From: Blasia pusilla
Lineage: Eukaryota; Marchantiophyta; Marchantiopsida; Blasiales
Length of the DNA stretch: 64,000 bases
Assembly: GCA_050084515.1 (NCBI GenBank)
Contig: CM114273.1
Location: forward strand, 33,108,001 to 33,172,000
Reading direction: 5' to 3'
Shown here: positions 36,669-49,935 of the stretch, piece after piece
How the letters are laid out: the number at the start of each line of letters is the position of its first letter
Numbering within the stretch: position 1 is the first letter of the stretch
Program-made: the position numbers and the translations under genes
The notes under the pieces: generated by a model
Told to the model about the DNA's origin: nothing
The model's input: the letters and a program-made list of their open reading frames with translations, nothing else
The model's database searches: none

Positions 36669-37733
36669 TTGAAATGTGTTAATATCTAGTTTAGTCATGC
36701 CTTTAAAGTAGTCAGTTGAATACTAACTTAGCTGGATACTAACTTAGTTAGTTGGAGACAACTTAGAGCTCTTGTATCTTCTTGAGTAACCTTGAATTAG
36801 GGTTGAACTCGAATTAGGGCTAGCCACCATCAGATATTTAGGTGTGGATCTGTTCAAGAAGATCTAAGGGCCAGAGATGCTCACCCTCATGTTTATAATG
36901 TCTCTGTTTAGAGAACAGAAGCTCATTCTACAGTATGCACAGTTTTGGTGAGGACTCCTAAGGCTCTTGGTGTGTAGGGCAGCACTGGCCCTGCTGCACA
37001 GTGATCTGAGAGTAGGAAGAGGAGATAGAAACTAAGTTCTGTGTTCGCTAGTGCCTCACTGGAAGGCAGGTCGTTTAGTCTAGATAGTTGATGAAGACTG
37101 TTTGTGCTCAAGTGCTGTGAGCCATTTGTGATCTTTGAGCTGGTGACTTCTGAGGATCTGTGTTGTGAGTGCAAGGTGTGACTGTAGAATCCTTCTTAGT
37201 ATCTGTTAGATAATAAGAAGAGTCACATCATGGTAGGGCTCTGATTTGGCAGGTGAGTTAGGAACTGATTTGCTGATTGTATACAAGCTGAAAGCATGGA
37301 TGGTTTAGCTGATGCCACTTCTGACTTTGTGAAAGGAGATACTTCTGCTGGCCAATCTTTTTCTCATGGTGGAGATGCGGGGTACCAATCCCCGTACCTC
37401 TGGGTACGTGTATCAGGGGTGAGGGCATAGCCAACACAACCAAACACTTTCAGTCTAGAAATGTCAGGTTTCTTACCAGACCAGCACTCTTCTGGAGTTA
37501 CATTCTTCAAGGCCGCTGTGGGACTGATGTTCCTCAGATAATTCGCTGTCATGATAGCTGCTCCCCAGAATTCTTGACCAAGCTTGGCATGTTGCAACAT
37601 GCTCAAGGCTTTCTCTTGCAAGGTTCTATTCAACCTTTCAGCTACTCCATTTTGATGGGGCTGTCACGTGCCGTAACATCTTTTAATATCCCCTTGGCTG
37701 AGAGATCTTGTGAGAGGTGCCACGGGTTGATAT
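36639..37733 (-). mobile_element. Truncated Ty1/copia element with one LTR, flanked by 30-bp direct repeats
   Basis: 36669-36935 looks like an LTR (TGTTGAAATGTG ... ATTCTACA). 37364-37665 on the minus strand encodes the end of a copia integrase core: QNGVAERLNRTLQEKALSML, then EFWGAAIMTANYLRN and LKVFGCVGYA. Gag, protease, RT and RNase H are missing. The block is bounded by two copies of a roughly 30-bp sequence containing TTGTGAGAGGTGCCACGGGT (36639-36668 and 37704-37733), far longer than a normal 5-bp target duplication. Confidence 0.7.
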
Positions 37734-40700
37734 AGAGCTTAAAAGCATACCAACATTCTTTCTTACACGCTTTTGAAGCCAAAGGACCCCTAAAAAGTAG
37801 AGCTATTGCTCCAAGGCTTGTTCAACTTCATCCTCAGATAGTGAGAGTACTTGTAAAATGACTTATCTACAAGATACAATTTCAAGGAAAATCTGACAGA
37901 ATCATTATTTAAAACCCACAACTAAATTGGAGGCAAAGCAGCAACTGCAGAATACAAGATAGGAAGCAGAATTTCAAACTGAAGAAAAAGAAAAAATTGC
38001 AACAAACAACCACCATTTGCAGTCTTACAATCTACAGATCCAGAGTTGGCATTGCGTTACTTTTCCTGTCGCTAGTAAAACATACTGAAACTTAATGTCT
38101 ATCCTACCTCCAAACAAAATAAGTGCAGCTAAGAGCAATGAGCACATAAGTCGATCTCCAGGAGCACTTCATAAAAAGAAACACTCCAAACACAACAATC
38201 CGCTGGGAAGCAGCATCAAGAATTTCGAAACCAAATGAATTTTTGGGTGCACTACTAAATGGAATCAGACATCCCACAGGATGAACACCAAATTCCTTCT
38301 AGATAGGAAAAAATAGAGATAATTCTAACATCTTCAGAGAGAAATTCAGGATATGCACACGTCCTCAATTCTTCAGACAGAGGATTAAAAAACCTTCTTT
38401 TCTTTTTTTGTCATTGACAAAACTTCTCTCCAAACTATTTGAGACTCAATCTCTGGCATCCTCACCCCATTTCCTGGCAGTGGGAGACTGAAAAACCTTT
38501 AATATTTACAAAGAACTGACTGAATCAGCTCAAGAATGTATGCTTCAATATTCCTTTTTACCTGGTGATAATTAATGATTCACCATCTTCTAAACATCAA
38601 CTTTTAATAGCTTTGATGATTCAAAAGATTTTCCCCTTCCCTCATGCAATTCACTGACATTGATGTAATTGCATGTCTAAATCATTTCATTACGAATATA
38701 AACCATAGCTGCATTTGATGCAAGTTAAATCTCGTCTACTTTGCTAAGAACGTAACCCAGACATGATATAGACTTAATCCTACTTCTTCAACTCCTCCAA
38801 GCCATCGCTTGATTGTTATCTATAATATTATCTGACAGCGTTCAGACCTACTTGGTTTGTCCACTCTCCTGTTAGCGCTACATATGCACCAATGTTAAAT
38901 TTCAATGGAGAGAGGCGAATGGAATATCTTCCACCACTGTTTTCATCTCGACCAGATGAGCGGAAGCCCGAAAACTATTTCATCACCTTAAGGTGATCAA
39001 ATCCCAAGTTTAACTCCATTCACTAAATTCATTCCCAATGTTCCTTCTCATGTCTTGTAGCTCAGGTGTTCATCGACGGATATCATTTACCAAGACTTTG
39101 GATCGTCTTGAGGAGTGAAAATAATCTCGCAGGTGGAAGACGAGGCCAATCCTTCCATGCGTGTTAATGACATCGCATCCAACAGGCCGAACGCCTGTCC
39201 CATAGGATCCCATGGCCTTCCCGCGGAAAAAAATACGATTTAGAACTCGTCAGTGGAAATTGTCCACTGAGTGTGTCCCTCCTCTTTATGAGAGTGTCTC
39301 CCTCCTCTCATATGGTACCTTCTTCACTTGCTTCTCTCTCTACACCCATCCCAGTCTCGAGCACCGTCCAACCGTCTATGGTCGCAAGGCTACGACAGGC
39401 ACTACTTAATGAGTACACTCTCTCTCTCTCTCTCTCTCTCCGATAGACCTCAGCTGACCAGATGGGAAAACCTGATAGGCGTGCACAAAATCTGGGCCGA
39501 TGTGACTTCGCACGATCATCGATGCTGAAGAATCGTCATCCCGAAGCTCGATCTAGCGCTCCTGGAGAAATTGGATACCCAACATACAACTATTACCGAA
39601 AGCGATCTGCAATTTGGAGCACAAAGACGACGAGCACTGCACATTGAGATAAATACGTCCAACTCTCAAATTCACAGCGGAATAGGAAGCTCGTCAAGGT
39701 TGCCAAATACTCAAAGGATAACCCACTTCTCAATCTCGCGGACTATCCTGCTCCATTACATCGGGTTGTCCGGGAGATGAAAACCAGGTGCATTTTCCTG
39801 CTTCCCGCATCGCCGAGAGTTTCCTCCAGACCAGGCTACGGAACGGCGAAGTCGGCATTGACTCTGAAACATTCGCTTGATAAGCTTTTCCTGATGACTT
39901 CGTGCACGCCGAGCACGGCCAAGCTGCAGTAAAACGCTCTCGCACCTCCGACTACTTACCAGGATAATCTTTTCTCCCCTCCCGGATACTCTTTAAAAGT
40001 CTGAACTAGCTTGGCCACAGAAATTGCGCAGAAAAAGTCATGACTATCTCACAGCGAATGCCAAACGCTCCAAGATCATGATGAGTATTCAAGACTTGAG
40101 CCCATCCTAGTAGGCTACTTTACTCGCAGTTTCGCCATTTCTATCAACACGCGATCTTCCCCTTCAAGCATACAGAACTTCGCTCACAAACGACCACTAC
40201 ACGCCAAAACGATTGCTCCACGACAACCTGGCCACTGCCGCGCTTTGAGGTCCACACTCAGCGGGGAGCACCGGGTATCCCCGCCACATGTTCGTACCTC
40301 CACCATTTCAGCTCTTTCTGCCGCTCCTCCAAACGCAGTATCAGAAAATACAAAGTCCACGACTTGAATAGCAGCTCGGTACTGGCAAAAGGGAAGATTT
40401 CGATTGGAAAGAAAAATGGCCTACCCCTAGCGTGCCGCGACTTAGCCGGGCATAAGTCTTTGGCGTTGGTCCTAAGGTTCTGGAGAAGAAGATATCGCAG
40501 CTGCTGAATATTCTCCGCCCGGTGTGTTTCATAGTATTGTACTTGAGCTTGATTAAGCACGACTGAACTACAATATTCGTCTCCCAGACCTGAAATCCAT
40601 CAAAATTCACCGAAAGGAATTCAAAAAGGTTCTGAACGTACTCTCAGAAACCTCGTAAAATTCCATTGATCGTCCTATCTCGTGAGTGCACCACCCGATA

Positions 40701-41726
40701 CGAGCCGCACAATCCAAAGCATACCACCATCAACCAATCAACACTTCTTCCTGCTTTTTAGGACCTGGTCTGTCTGATATCTTAGACTGGTCTATGACGG
40801 TCCGAGACGGATGGGGTTACTGCATTCTACGCTGCGAGAGTTTTGTGCATGTTCAGCTGTCTATTGGCTGAGGCTCGGAGTCTCGAACATCCCAAGAGAA
40901 ACAACGGTCACGTGAATTTCTTTCAAATGCAGCGTCCTTGCGATGTCAACACTCCGCGCGAGAAGCTTGAGAACAGGATTCTTTGCTCCGGTTGCTGGGT
41001 CAACGACGTGGTGGGCATGGGTACGACCGGAGATCACTATACGCTCCTCTCGTTTACCGCACTCGAGAAGTGGACTGCTATAATATACAGCATCATTCCG
41101 ATTCCTGGAATCTTAGAATCCTTTCAAGAAACCGAAAGACGGACGCTGTGTGAAACAGTCTTCTACATTTGCTGAGTTCAAAGTTCAATACAAACCAGTG
41201 AAAATACTCCCAGGACGCGAACAGGAACAAATTCATCATTTGCATTCGGAAACTCCCTTATATGAGGCCGGTCGCGCAGGTATTCCTTCATAGGGACGTA
41301 GGACAGCACTGTTCAGTTCAAGGACCCCTGGTCAAGACTATCACTAGGAACCATTGAAAACCCCGTGTTATTGGTGCCGAAGAGCCCTGGCTAGACTCAT
41401 GATGCTTAGTTTGAGAATTTCACGCAGGAACTGCAAGCGAGAGATTCCTCCCTTCCATAGCCGTGCTCCACAGCGTGAGGCAAGGCTACCAGTAGACCTA
41501 GATTGTGGACGTGCAGACATAGCTAATTCGGCATTCGGGAGCGGGAGGTAGTAGCCTATACTACTTAACTTTGATGTAGGAGGCTGTGCATAAAAGACTA
41601 ACGGGCAACCAATCGGAAGGGAAGATCGGTTTCCAAGAGTAGAGTGGCCGAAGATCACATTTGGCCCGGGAAAAGCAAAGGGGCATACTCCACGTCATGT
41701 TTTCATTATATGGAATCCACACATGT
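37734..41726. other. Intergenic, no recognised gene
   Basis: 37.7-39.1 kb is AT-rich. 39.1-41.7 kb is noticeably richer in GC and full of medium ORFs on both strands, none showing a domain I know. A (CT)n microsatellite lies at 39418-39440. The region may hold an unrecognised gene or an old element. Confidence 0.4.
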
Positions 41727-41781
41727 GTGATAGTTACGATTGTAACTATCACGCATGAGTTTAACCCTTCGGGTTAAACTC
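41727..41781. repeat. Two adjacent perfect hairpins
   Basis: GTGATAGTTAC/GTAACTATCAC (41727-41752, 4-bp loop) and, 4 bp on, GAGTTTAACCC/GGGTTAAACTC (41757-41781, loop TTC; as RNA it would form a C-UUCG-G tetraloop). Both stems are 11 bp and perfect. No matching element end was recognised. Confidence 0.8.
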
Positions 41782-41880
41782 ACGGGCATGCCGACTAGTT
41801 AGTGAGAAAGAGATATTTTGTAAGGAATTATTAGAAAAAACAATTGAATTAAAAAATGGAAGGTTTTTAAAAGGACCACT

Positions 41881-42116
41881 CCACCCCCACCACTCAAGTT
41901 CAACCTACTACTTCTTACAATAATTACTTCCATGTGTATTTTCATTTTTTCTCTCAATATAATCCCCCAACACTCAAATTAAACCCTACTATTTCCTACA
42001 ATAATTACTTCCTTATGGATTTTCATTTCTTCTCTCAATATAACTTCCATCACTCAAATTAAACTCAACTACTTCCTACAATAATTAATTCCCCGTGGAT
42101 TTTCATTTCTTCTCGA
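41881..42116. repeat. Tandem repeat, about 3 x 80 bp
   Basis: The phrase CACTCAA(G/A)TT starts at 41891, 41971 and 42051, each followed by a matching ACAATAATTA...TTTTCATTT...TCTC tract. Period is exactly 80 bp, with about 15% divergence. Non-coding. Confidence 0.85.
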
Positions 42117-43760
42117 GCCCATAGCAAGTTACGATAGTGAGTACATGAGACAAATAGTAACATGTTACTATTTTGTTTTCATTATGCTTGCTATCTTGTC
42201 TTACTTTTCTTGTGGGGTTGCCAATAACAGTATGGATGATATAATTACTTTTAGAGAAATATGACTAACATTAAGAGAGTCTCTAGTACCGATGTCTCAC
42301 CGTCTGAATTCACCTCAAAAATCCATTACTTTGGGCATCTTACAAAAATATCAAGACCCCTTGTCCACAATAAAGAATCACAATAGCTAAAGATAACTCG
42401 TTTCTCAATTGGATATGATGAGCATTATCCGTAAGGAACGAATCAAACCTCTCCCCCATAGTCCCCTACATCTCAATGGCTGGGGGAACGAATCGATGTC
42501 CGTCATGAAGTCAACTAGAGAGATGGGTCTTCTTCACTATTTCCGCCGCTTCTTGTAGCAATCTCCCTTGTGCCACCACATGGGCTTTGCACAAACTCCC
42601 ACCTAAGATCCATCGTTACAACACCTGCCGCCACCACCTCAACCTCCTACGTCACATAATAATCACCATAAATAAGGGAATCTTGCATGGAGTAGTGCCC
42701 TTCTCTTTGCACGTGGAAGCTACTCTCTCGAGCAATACAAATCATGATATCCGGCCCACCATTGTGAGTGGCAATCGTTTCATCCCCAACTAGAGAGCGT
42801 ACCTTATGCATACCAAAAGGATCCAGACTCCAACAATAGGGTGTGTTGTAAGGGAATGGATATATATCCGTATTTATGTTGAATTGGATTGGGTCTTGAA
42901 GGGGATGCATAGATTTATTTGTATTTATCTATTACTAATAGGGGTTAATGATGGATCATTTTAATTCATAATTTAACTTTGATTTCAATTTAATTAGGGA
43001 TATGTCAAGATTTGATTAGTTACAAATGTAAATGCGACCATGAGAGGTGTTTGGAAATAGAAGGGGCATTCTCCAATAAAAATATACAATATTATGATAC
43101 ACATATCTAACGTTTAAACATCTCTTCTTTGACACTTTTCATTTTTACAAATTTTCGTGTGTTTGTACTTCTAATGATTGTTATCAATTTGGACTTTGAA
43201 TTTGTACTTCAGTATTATGGTCGCTCTTTCATGGGCAGTGTATCCCCCATTTCATGATATCGGTACATCGCCTGGGCGTCTTACTAGTTGTCGACAATAT
43301 AAGAAAACAATAGTTGAAGACCTTTCATTTCTTGAGTGGAGAAGATGATCATAGTTGGTAAGGAAATCGTGAAATCACTCCCCCAAGATTGCTTAAGGGA
43401 ATACACCATAGGGGAGATGTTAAGATTGACCAAACTTCATGTCCATCATGGAATATCAATGATGGTTAGCCATACTACCAAGATTTCCACGTAAATATTA
43501 GATTAAATTGTGTTCATCCAACAATTTATATATCATTTTTTTTATTTTATCAATTATGAAACCAATTAAATGTGATAGTTGGAAAAACTATAAAATTTTC
43601 ATATAGCCATTTACATTCCTTGAAGGCAAAGGAATGCTCAAATTATATATATATATATATGGTGATGGGACATGTGAATGCAAATATTTGGAATAAATTT
43701 ACTTCCAAGGAACTATTTAAATGCATAAACACATCAACATTCTTCAATTTCTAATACTTT
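42117..43760. other. AT-rich intergenic
   Basis: No gene recognised. A short (AT)n microsatellite is at 43643-43661. Confidence 0.5.
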
Positions 43761-44970
43761 TATGGGAGTACAATGTACCAAGCAAGAGGGATTCTCTAAG
43801 GTCCCCCAAAAATACTTCTATGCTTTCATGTTGATGGAGGCCCTTGATGACCGTGATGTATGGATGCGAGCATGTTCTCAGTGGGCTCAAACGTTTTGGA
43901 GAGTGATGCCCATGGCCTTTGAGAACTTGGCAATTGCGCAATATCATGACACGTTGAGGTATGCGACTATTCGAGAGGTTTCATCAAGGAGACTATGTCT
44001 ACTTGCAGCAGACGGTACCCACGATGTTGGATGTGACTGCAGGGCGCACCATCTTGAGAGTGCGTGAGATTTTGCCATCTAGTGTTCTCTTATTGGAGGG
44101 ACGCGATGGTATGGTTTGGAAGGACCATATGGGTAACTATGCGCCATGTCTCCTTCCTAACATTGACGGTACAATTGATCCGAGCTTAGCAATAGTTCTT
44201 TCAGGCTTGCGATGTATGTTGTATGGTTTCGCTCGTGGTGCAGCCACTATGCTAGTCTATGATGGATGTTCGAAAGGATGGCATATGGCATGTCTAACGC
44301 CGCCTCTCACTAGGGTTCCTCAGGGACGGTGGATGTGTCCTAGATGTACATAGAGTAGGAATATCTAGATTCCAACTTGTGTCTGTGACATGAATGAAAA
44401 GAAGGCGACTAACGATGGGGCCACATGAGTACCCGGCCTTTTTGCTCTTAGCGTTCGAGAGATGTATGTCATGGTAGGTAGGGATAGATGGCTATCTGGA
44501 GTTAGAGGGACCTAATCACCAACTAGGAGGGCGATTGGAGATATTTAGGTACTTCTTGTCTCGTTGTTTGGATGCCATGAGTTAGCATGGAATCGTGTGT
44601 GTTTGTGTGTACGTTTGTTGACAGCGATGTATGTTGTGTAGCGATGTGTATGCGCACGACAATTGTCACCACTTTTAGGATAGATCGGCGAGATCTAGTA
44701 GAGCACCTTTGAAGATACTGGAGGACAACCTTAGGAGGTCGAGGATGACATGTTGAGGCCACGGGTAACTTGCGAGAGTAGGTTTGCCCTTCGTTTTCGC
44801 TTATTTGGAGCCATAGATAGAAACTTACTATTTCGAGTAAGTTTCCATTTGGATTATAGTTGAGTTTCCACTTTGGGAAGTGAACCTTGACTTGTTACAG
44901 GTCAAGAGCCAAGGAGGTGACCTGCGAGTATAGGTTATCGAGGAGAGAGCTTGGGAGAGGGAAGGGGGAT
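43761..44970 (+). mobile_element. Ty3/gypsy family, copy 3 (3' end only)
   Basis: Starts abruptly with the integrase C-terminal region (VWMRACS, FWRVMPMAFENLAIAQ), then a frameshift, then an uninterrupted 130-residue frame (43961-44353) through GDYVYLQQT, RTILRVRE and the PHD finger to WMCPRCT and a TAG. Two PHD cysteines are Tyr here (CMLYG and LVYDGC), so zinc binding would fail. The 128-bp LTR-end repeat (44535-44662) and a truncated LTR (44663 to about 44970) follow. Confidence 0.85.
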
Positions 44971-47900
44971 CTCTTTTTGTTCCTTTTTCTGCAAGATTAT
45001 CATCAATGGTTGTGTGAATATTACAAAGTGTTGGGAAGGAGGATGGTAGTCTTGGATTAAGAGCCCATAATCTTTTCGTCTAGTGAGAAGTCTGATACCC
45101 TTCACTCCCTGATCTGGCTTACACAGAGAGTGATTTAAGCTTGTCTGAAGTGGGCTTCACATCCACCTATGAAAAAATGAAGTTATTTTTGCCCCAATCT
45201 GGTCCACTTAAAACTCTCTGTTAAACATTTTGTGCATTTGATGTAGAGGAGAATCTTAAAAAACAAGAGAAAGTTTTGAAGAGAGATAATGGATTTTGTC
45301 CTTTTTTTTAGAAGAGAGACTCTCCTCTCTTCCTCTCTTCTTTTGCTCTCTTTCTCTCTCCTGCCAGAATACCAGCCCCATGTACGTAGCTATCGATGAC
45401 AAGACGATTGTAGTGGTCTTGTTGATATCAACGACACAAAATGAACCATCGATAATTCAACTCTTGTGCTTGATCATTAATACTCGGGTCAAAATTTGGC
45501 ATTGAAAAATAAATTTTCTTATCGAATAATAGTAGGGAAAATCACGGATGATAGTTGAATAGCAACATGTGGTAGCCAACGTTCGTCAAATAAACGACGG
45601 TGGTTGAATGGTAGATGGTCGGTGATGATGAATGGTAGCTATTCAATGTCACGCCTTATATTGTTACATATGGCTCTATTTAACCTTACTAAAAATAAAT
45701 ATTTTTATTTTATTTTCCACCCTATTAATCCCTTTAAAAAATGGTCAACTCATTAAAATTATCCCAACTTTAGCTCATATTCCATTGGGCCCCACAAATC
45801 TTAGATCAACATCAACTAAATAATTTTTTCACTCACTAGCCTCCAAATAACAAGTTTACCTTGATTATCCACTACAAAAAATAAGGTTTTTACTTTTCTA
45901 CACTTCGCTTAAAGAGCTATCCCAAATTCGAATTTGCTCACTCACATGGTGGCCATGGCAACCCCACACAAATGGACATAAGTTTGTACTCAAACATCAA
46001 AACTAAGCACCATTTTTTTATAGGATATTATTGGGTGTGTGACTTCTTGATCTATAACATTATGAAATCATATCCTTTATTTGACCTTCAATTTGAAACT
46101 CATGGTGATTGTTATATAAGCCGAGCCTTGACTCCAGCAAAAAATTTGGCAGTGCTTCTGCGATGATTTCTTCCACACAAAATTCTACACCTATCACACA
46201 ACAAAAAAAAAAAAACTCAAGCATGTTGTCATGAGCCCCACCATGGAAAATAAAATCCCCATACTTTAAGTCTACTCAAAATTGGCCAGCTACACACAAA
46301 AATTGGCAAATGATACACAAAAATAAGTGGCTCTTGCTCTTGAGAGCACTCCTATGAGCCGATGAATAGGGAAAAAAATCCCCAACCTCCAAAACCAACG
46401 AAAACCTCCTTGATTCTTGACCTATTTTTGGGGGTCAAAGGCCACTTCCCAAAGTGGCAACTATACTCCTAGTAGGAACCGTACAATTTCATCTAGTTTG
46501 GCTCTTAGTTGTTTGCAAACCTTTGAATGTCACCATCGTTCAACTAGCGTTTCCTATATGCAATTATGCTTCTCTATGTAAGATCCAAGACCTACTAAGG
46601 CCACTTTGTTTAAACTTTGGCCAACTCTAATAGTCCTACAACATAAATACTTAGGGAATAATGGAATATCTTTACATATGGGTCTAAAATAATCCCACCA
46701 CCTAGCACAACTTGAACATTAACATGTACTACATGGTATGGGTTGTACGCTCTGCACATAAACCACACATTGTTAAAGTCAACATCCACATCATGATATG
46801 GTATCGATGTTTTAGTTGAAGTAGATACCCTCACATCTATCATCATCACAATGCCAAGCCTCTACTCTAATTGCTCCTTCCATATGCTGATTATTGGAAA
46901 CATGGACGGGTTTTTTAGGGACTATTTACATCTAATTAAATTGCCACAAATCAAATGAAAAGTGAATCGGTGCAATTGATCATGATCTTGCAAAGTGCTA
47001 TAAACCTTCCCTATATGTAGTTTGGAACCCAAAAGGGTTTTCCTATAAATTGTATCTTTTTTGGTTTTTGCTTGCGAATACTAAGGATTTCCAAGATGTA
47101 CAAGTCTTCAATTAGCTGTAGTTTATCCTCCAAAGACCAACTAAGGACACCATTTTAGGGGGGATTGTTTCATCTCTTCTTTTTGCCACAAAACTTTCTC
47201 TTCTTCAAAGAGACGTCTAGAAATTTTCTTCCTTCGTGAAAACTTTTTTTTATTATATTTATTCTTTATCACGAGATCATTTTTTTTCCTTATTTGCCCA
47301 TTTTCCCCCTTTTTTGTTTTCCATGTGGAGGTGGGAGATCATGCATTTGACCCGCGATCCGCTGCTCCACGTACTCCTTGGAATCCGGAGTTGTTCATTA
47401 CATTTTTGGTCGTGAATAGCACACTCTTTGTCGCGTGTCGCACCTGATTCGACTCTTTGCCATGCATTCTAAAATTGGAGAAGGTGCCGGTTTAGAGCGA
47501 CGGAGATGTACCTTAGGGACTCCTCGGGAAAAGTATCCGGTGTCCTCGGTCTGTCCACGAGGTTCGTAAATACAAGAACCACCTCACTCCCTGACTTTCA
47601 TTGTGCGCCAAGCATTATACTTTTATAAAACTCGAATACGAGGAGAGGGTTAGGAAATGGAAGGTCAATAAGAGGAGTTCTTCTCGAGAATAGATGGGCT
47701 CTCACATTTATTATGGGTGTTTTTTCCTCTACCTTCTAATTTCACTTCGATAATTACAAAGCATAATGTTTAAACCAAACATAGAATTATTTAGCTCCAT
47801 AGTTTTATCTTTGGATTCTTTCACGAAATCCATGTTTTATCTTTTCTTCATTTATATTTTTATTAAATAAGGAGGGAAAGTGCTTTTTAAATGAAGAACT

Positions 47901-48196
47901 TTTATTTGAGATCCTGTTAATTTTTAAATAGATGACACATGGATTTACAAGAGAATTTTCAAACTTGGTAGAAGCTCAGATATGAATCTAGTAAATTGAT
48001 TAAGTTTGCTCTTTGTTACAATGGTTTTTATGTTTTTTTGTTTGGCCTTGAAATCAATTTATAGGAGACAAGGTGCCCGCTTGAGGTAACAAAACTTTAT
48101 ACTTGAGTGCCCGAGTACATTGCCACAAGTTTGAATGAACATGCCCACGAGGCAATATTAATCAAGATGTAGCGAAATTTGCAAATAGACTAGTAA
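44971..48196. other. AT-rich intergenic
   Basis: No gene, LTR or conserved motif recognised. Short poly-A and poly-T runs are common. Small ORFs here are composition effects. Confidence 0.5.
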
Positions 48197-48745
48197 TCTA
48201 TGTTATTATGGAAGAGTGCCTTCTTGATTTGCAAACACCTTTCTGCGTGACACGTGGCAATTGGGCAGTAGGAAAATGTTTCACATGCTAGAGGCACCAA
48301 AAAAAAATTTGAATTTATGTGCAACATCATTGATCTCTTCCCTTCACGGGCTATACACTAGCTCTTCAAACACATTTTTATTTCCCTTACATTGCATGGG
48401 CACCTCATCTATATTATTATGGGAGAATGCCTTCTTGATTTGCAAACACCTCTATGCTTGACACATGGGCAAAAAGATTTCACATGCTAGAGGCAACAAA
48501 AAAGATTTCATCATTGATCTCTTCCTTCACGGGCTATACAGAAGCTCTTCAAAAAATTTTATTTTTATTGCATGGGCACCTCATCTATATTATTAATCTT
48601 GATTTGCAAACACCTTCACATGGCAACTCGACAACAATAAAAGTTATGCAAGAAAAAAATTTTCGGACATCATTAATCTCTTTTTTACTCTTCGGACATT
48701 TTTTTTTATTTCCCGTGCATTGCATGGGCACTTTAGTAGTAGACT
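48197..48745 (+). mobile_element. Tandem Helitron-like repeat, three units
   Basis: Three successively shorter related units start at about 48197, 48408 and 48588 with TCTATRTTATTA, share CTTGATTTGCAAACACC and end with TTGCATGGGCAC. The last unit ends CCCGTGCATTGCATGGGCAC, close to the GC-rich 3' hairpin (CCCGTGCATTGCACGGGC) of many plant Helitrons, and the 5' TC start fits too. The expected CTRR-T terminus is not clear. Confidence 0.5.
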
Positions 48746-49935
48746 AATAAGAGTACATCAAGTGACATAACTTATGGAGCATTCTGAAACACTAGTCGTG
48801 AAGTTAAGGACTTTAGAGGTAGTTGCTATGATAGCATTGCTACAAGAACTATGAAAAATCATGGTGGATGGCTAGAGTAAACCTTTCCTCGTATCGACAT
48901 ACATATCAAGCTTTTATCCATTGTAATTGTTGCTACACATGCTGGTATTCCATGAGAAAGTCATCCCATCGATTGTCGTGGTGATCGCGGGTCCACGAGC
49001 AATCCCTAGGGTATTATACTCGAGTATCCCTTAATCATATGTCAAATACAGCCTCTTACCCCTAGAATATCGCCATCATGAACAGTCAATACATATTGCC
49101 GAGTTCCTACCAATGCGTATGACTTGTTCCATCACGCCCATATCTTGTGACACAACCTTTCAATCCTTGTCATGAACCCTCGATTGGCCATATGAAGTAA
49201 ACACCTGCATGGTGGCCTTATCGAGCAAATAATGGCCTAATTTTATCATCTGATGCAACATTTCAGTCCTTGTCATGAACCCTCCATAGCCCATATGAAA
49301 TAAATACCTGCCTGGTGGCCTTATCAAGCAAATACTCGCCTATTTTGTGCAGAAATGAAATCGAAATATACTCAAGTTTCCGTACTTGTAGGGAAACGAC
49401 TGACTTCGATTTTCTTTCGCCAATGCTTAATCATGAGTTGACTAAGTATCACACCCAGATTACTTATACAGTCATGTGATGTCCCATGGACCATTCGAAA
49501 TCCAATACTTCATGTTGCTTTCTGAAGTTCCAGATCAAATAAAGAGACGACCGTATTTTATTATCAGGTGATTACGTGGACAAATTTGGTTGGAAGTAGG
49601 ATGAGCTATAATTCAGAGCCATTTGCCTCTCTTTGTTGAGTCAATCACATTTGTGAAGGGAAGACACCTCTGCAAAACATGATTTTCATCTTCACGTATC
49701 AATCTGAGCCCAATCACATGAGTGGGAGCCCCGCGAGTCCAATGTGACCCAAGAAAATCTCATATTATATTTCTTTTAGAACTTCATGTATATATAAAGA
49801 GATCTAAACTAGATTGCAATCTGTACAATGATGATACATACAACAACAATCACATGTATGGACAGTTCGAGGCTCACGTTTAGCTTCTGAAAGTAGAGAA
49901 CTCTACTCTACAAGAGGGTGACTGAAAGACTCCTA
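48746..49935. other. Intergenic downstream of the MAEA-type gene
   Basis: A sentence-like repeat near CCTTGTCATGAACCCTC occurs twice (49157 and 49268). No gene recognised. The right end should contain the 3' UTR of the next gene. Confidence 0.4.

Noticed and set aside
39200-41760. Several 60-110-residue ORFs on both strands
   Set aside because: No recognised domain, no consistent strand and no splice structure; higher GC explains the open frames. Left as unassigned sequence.
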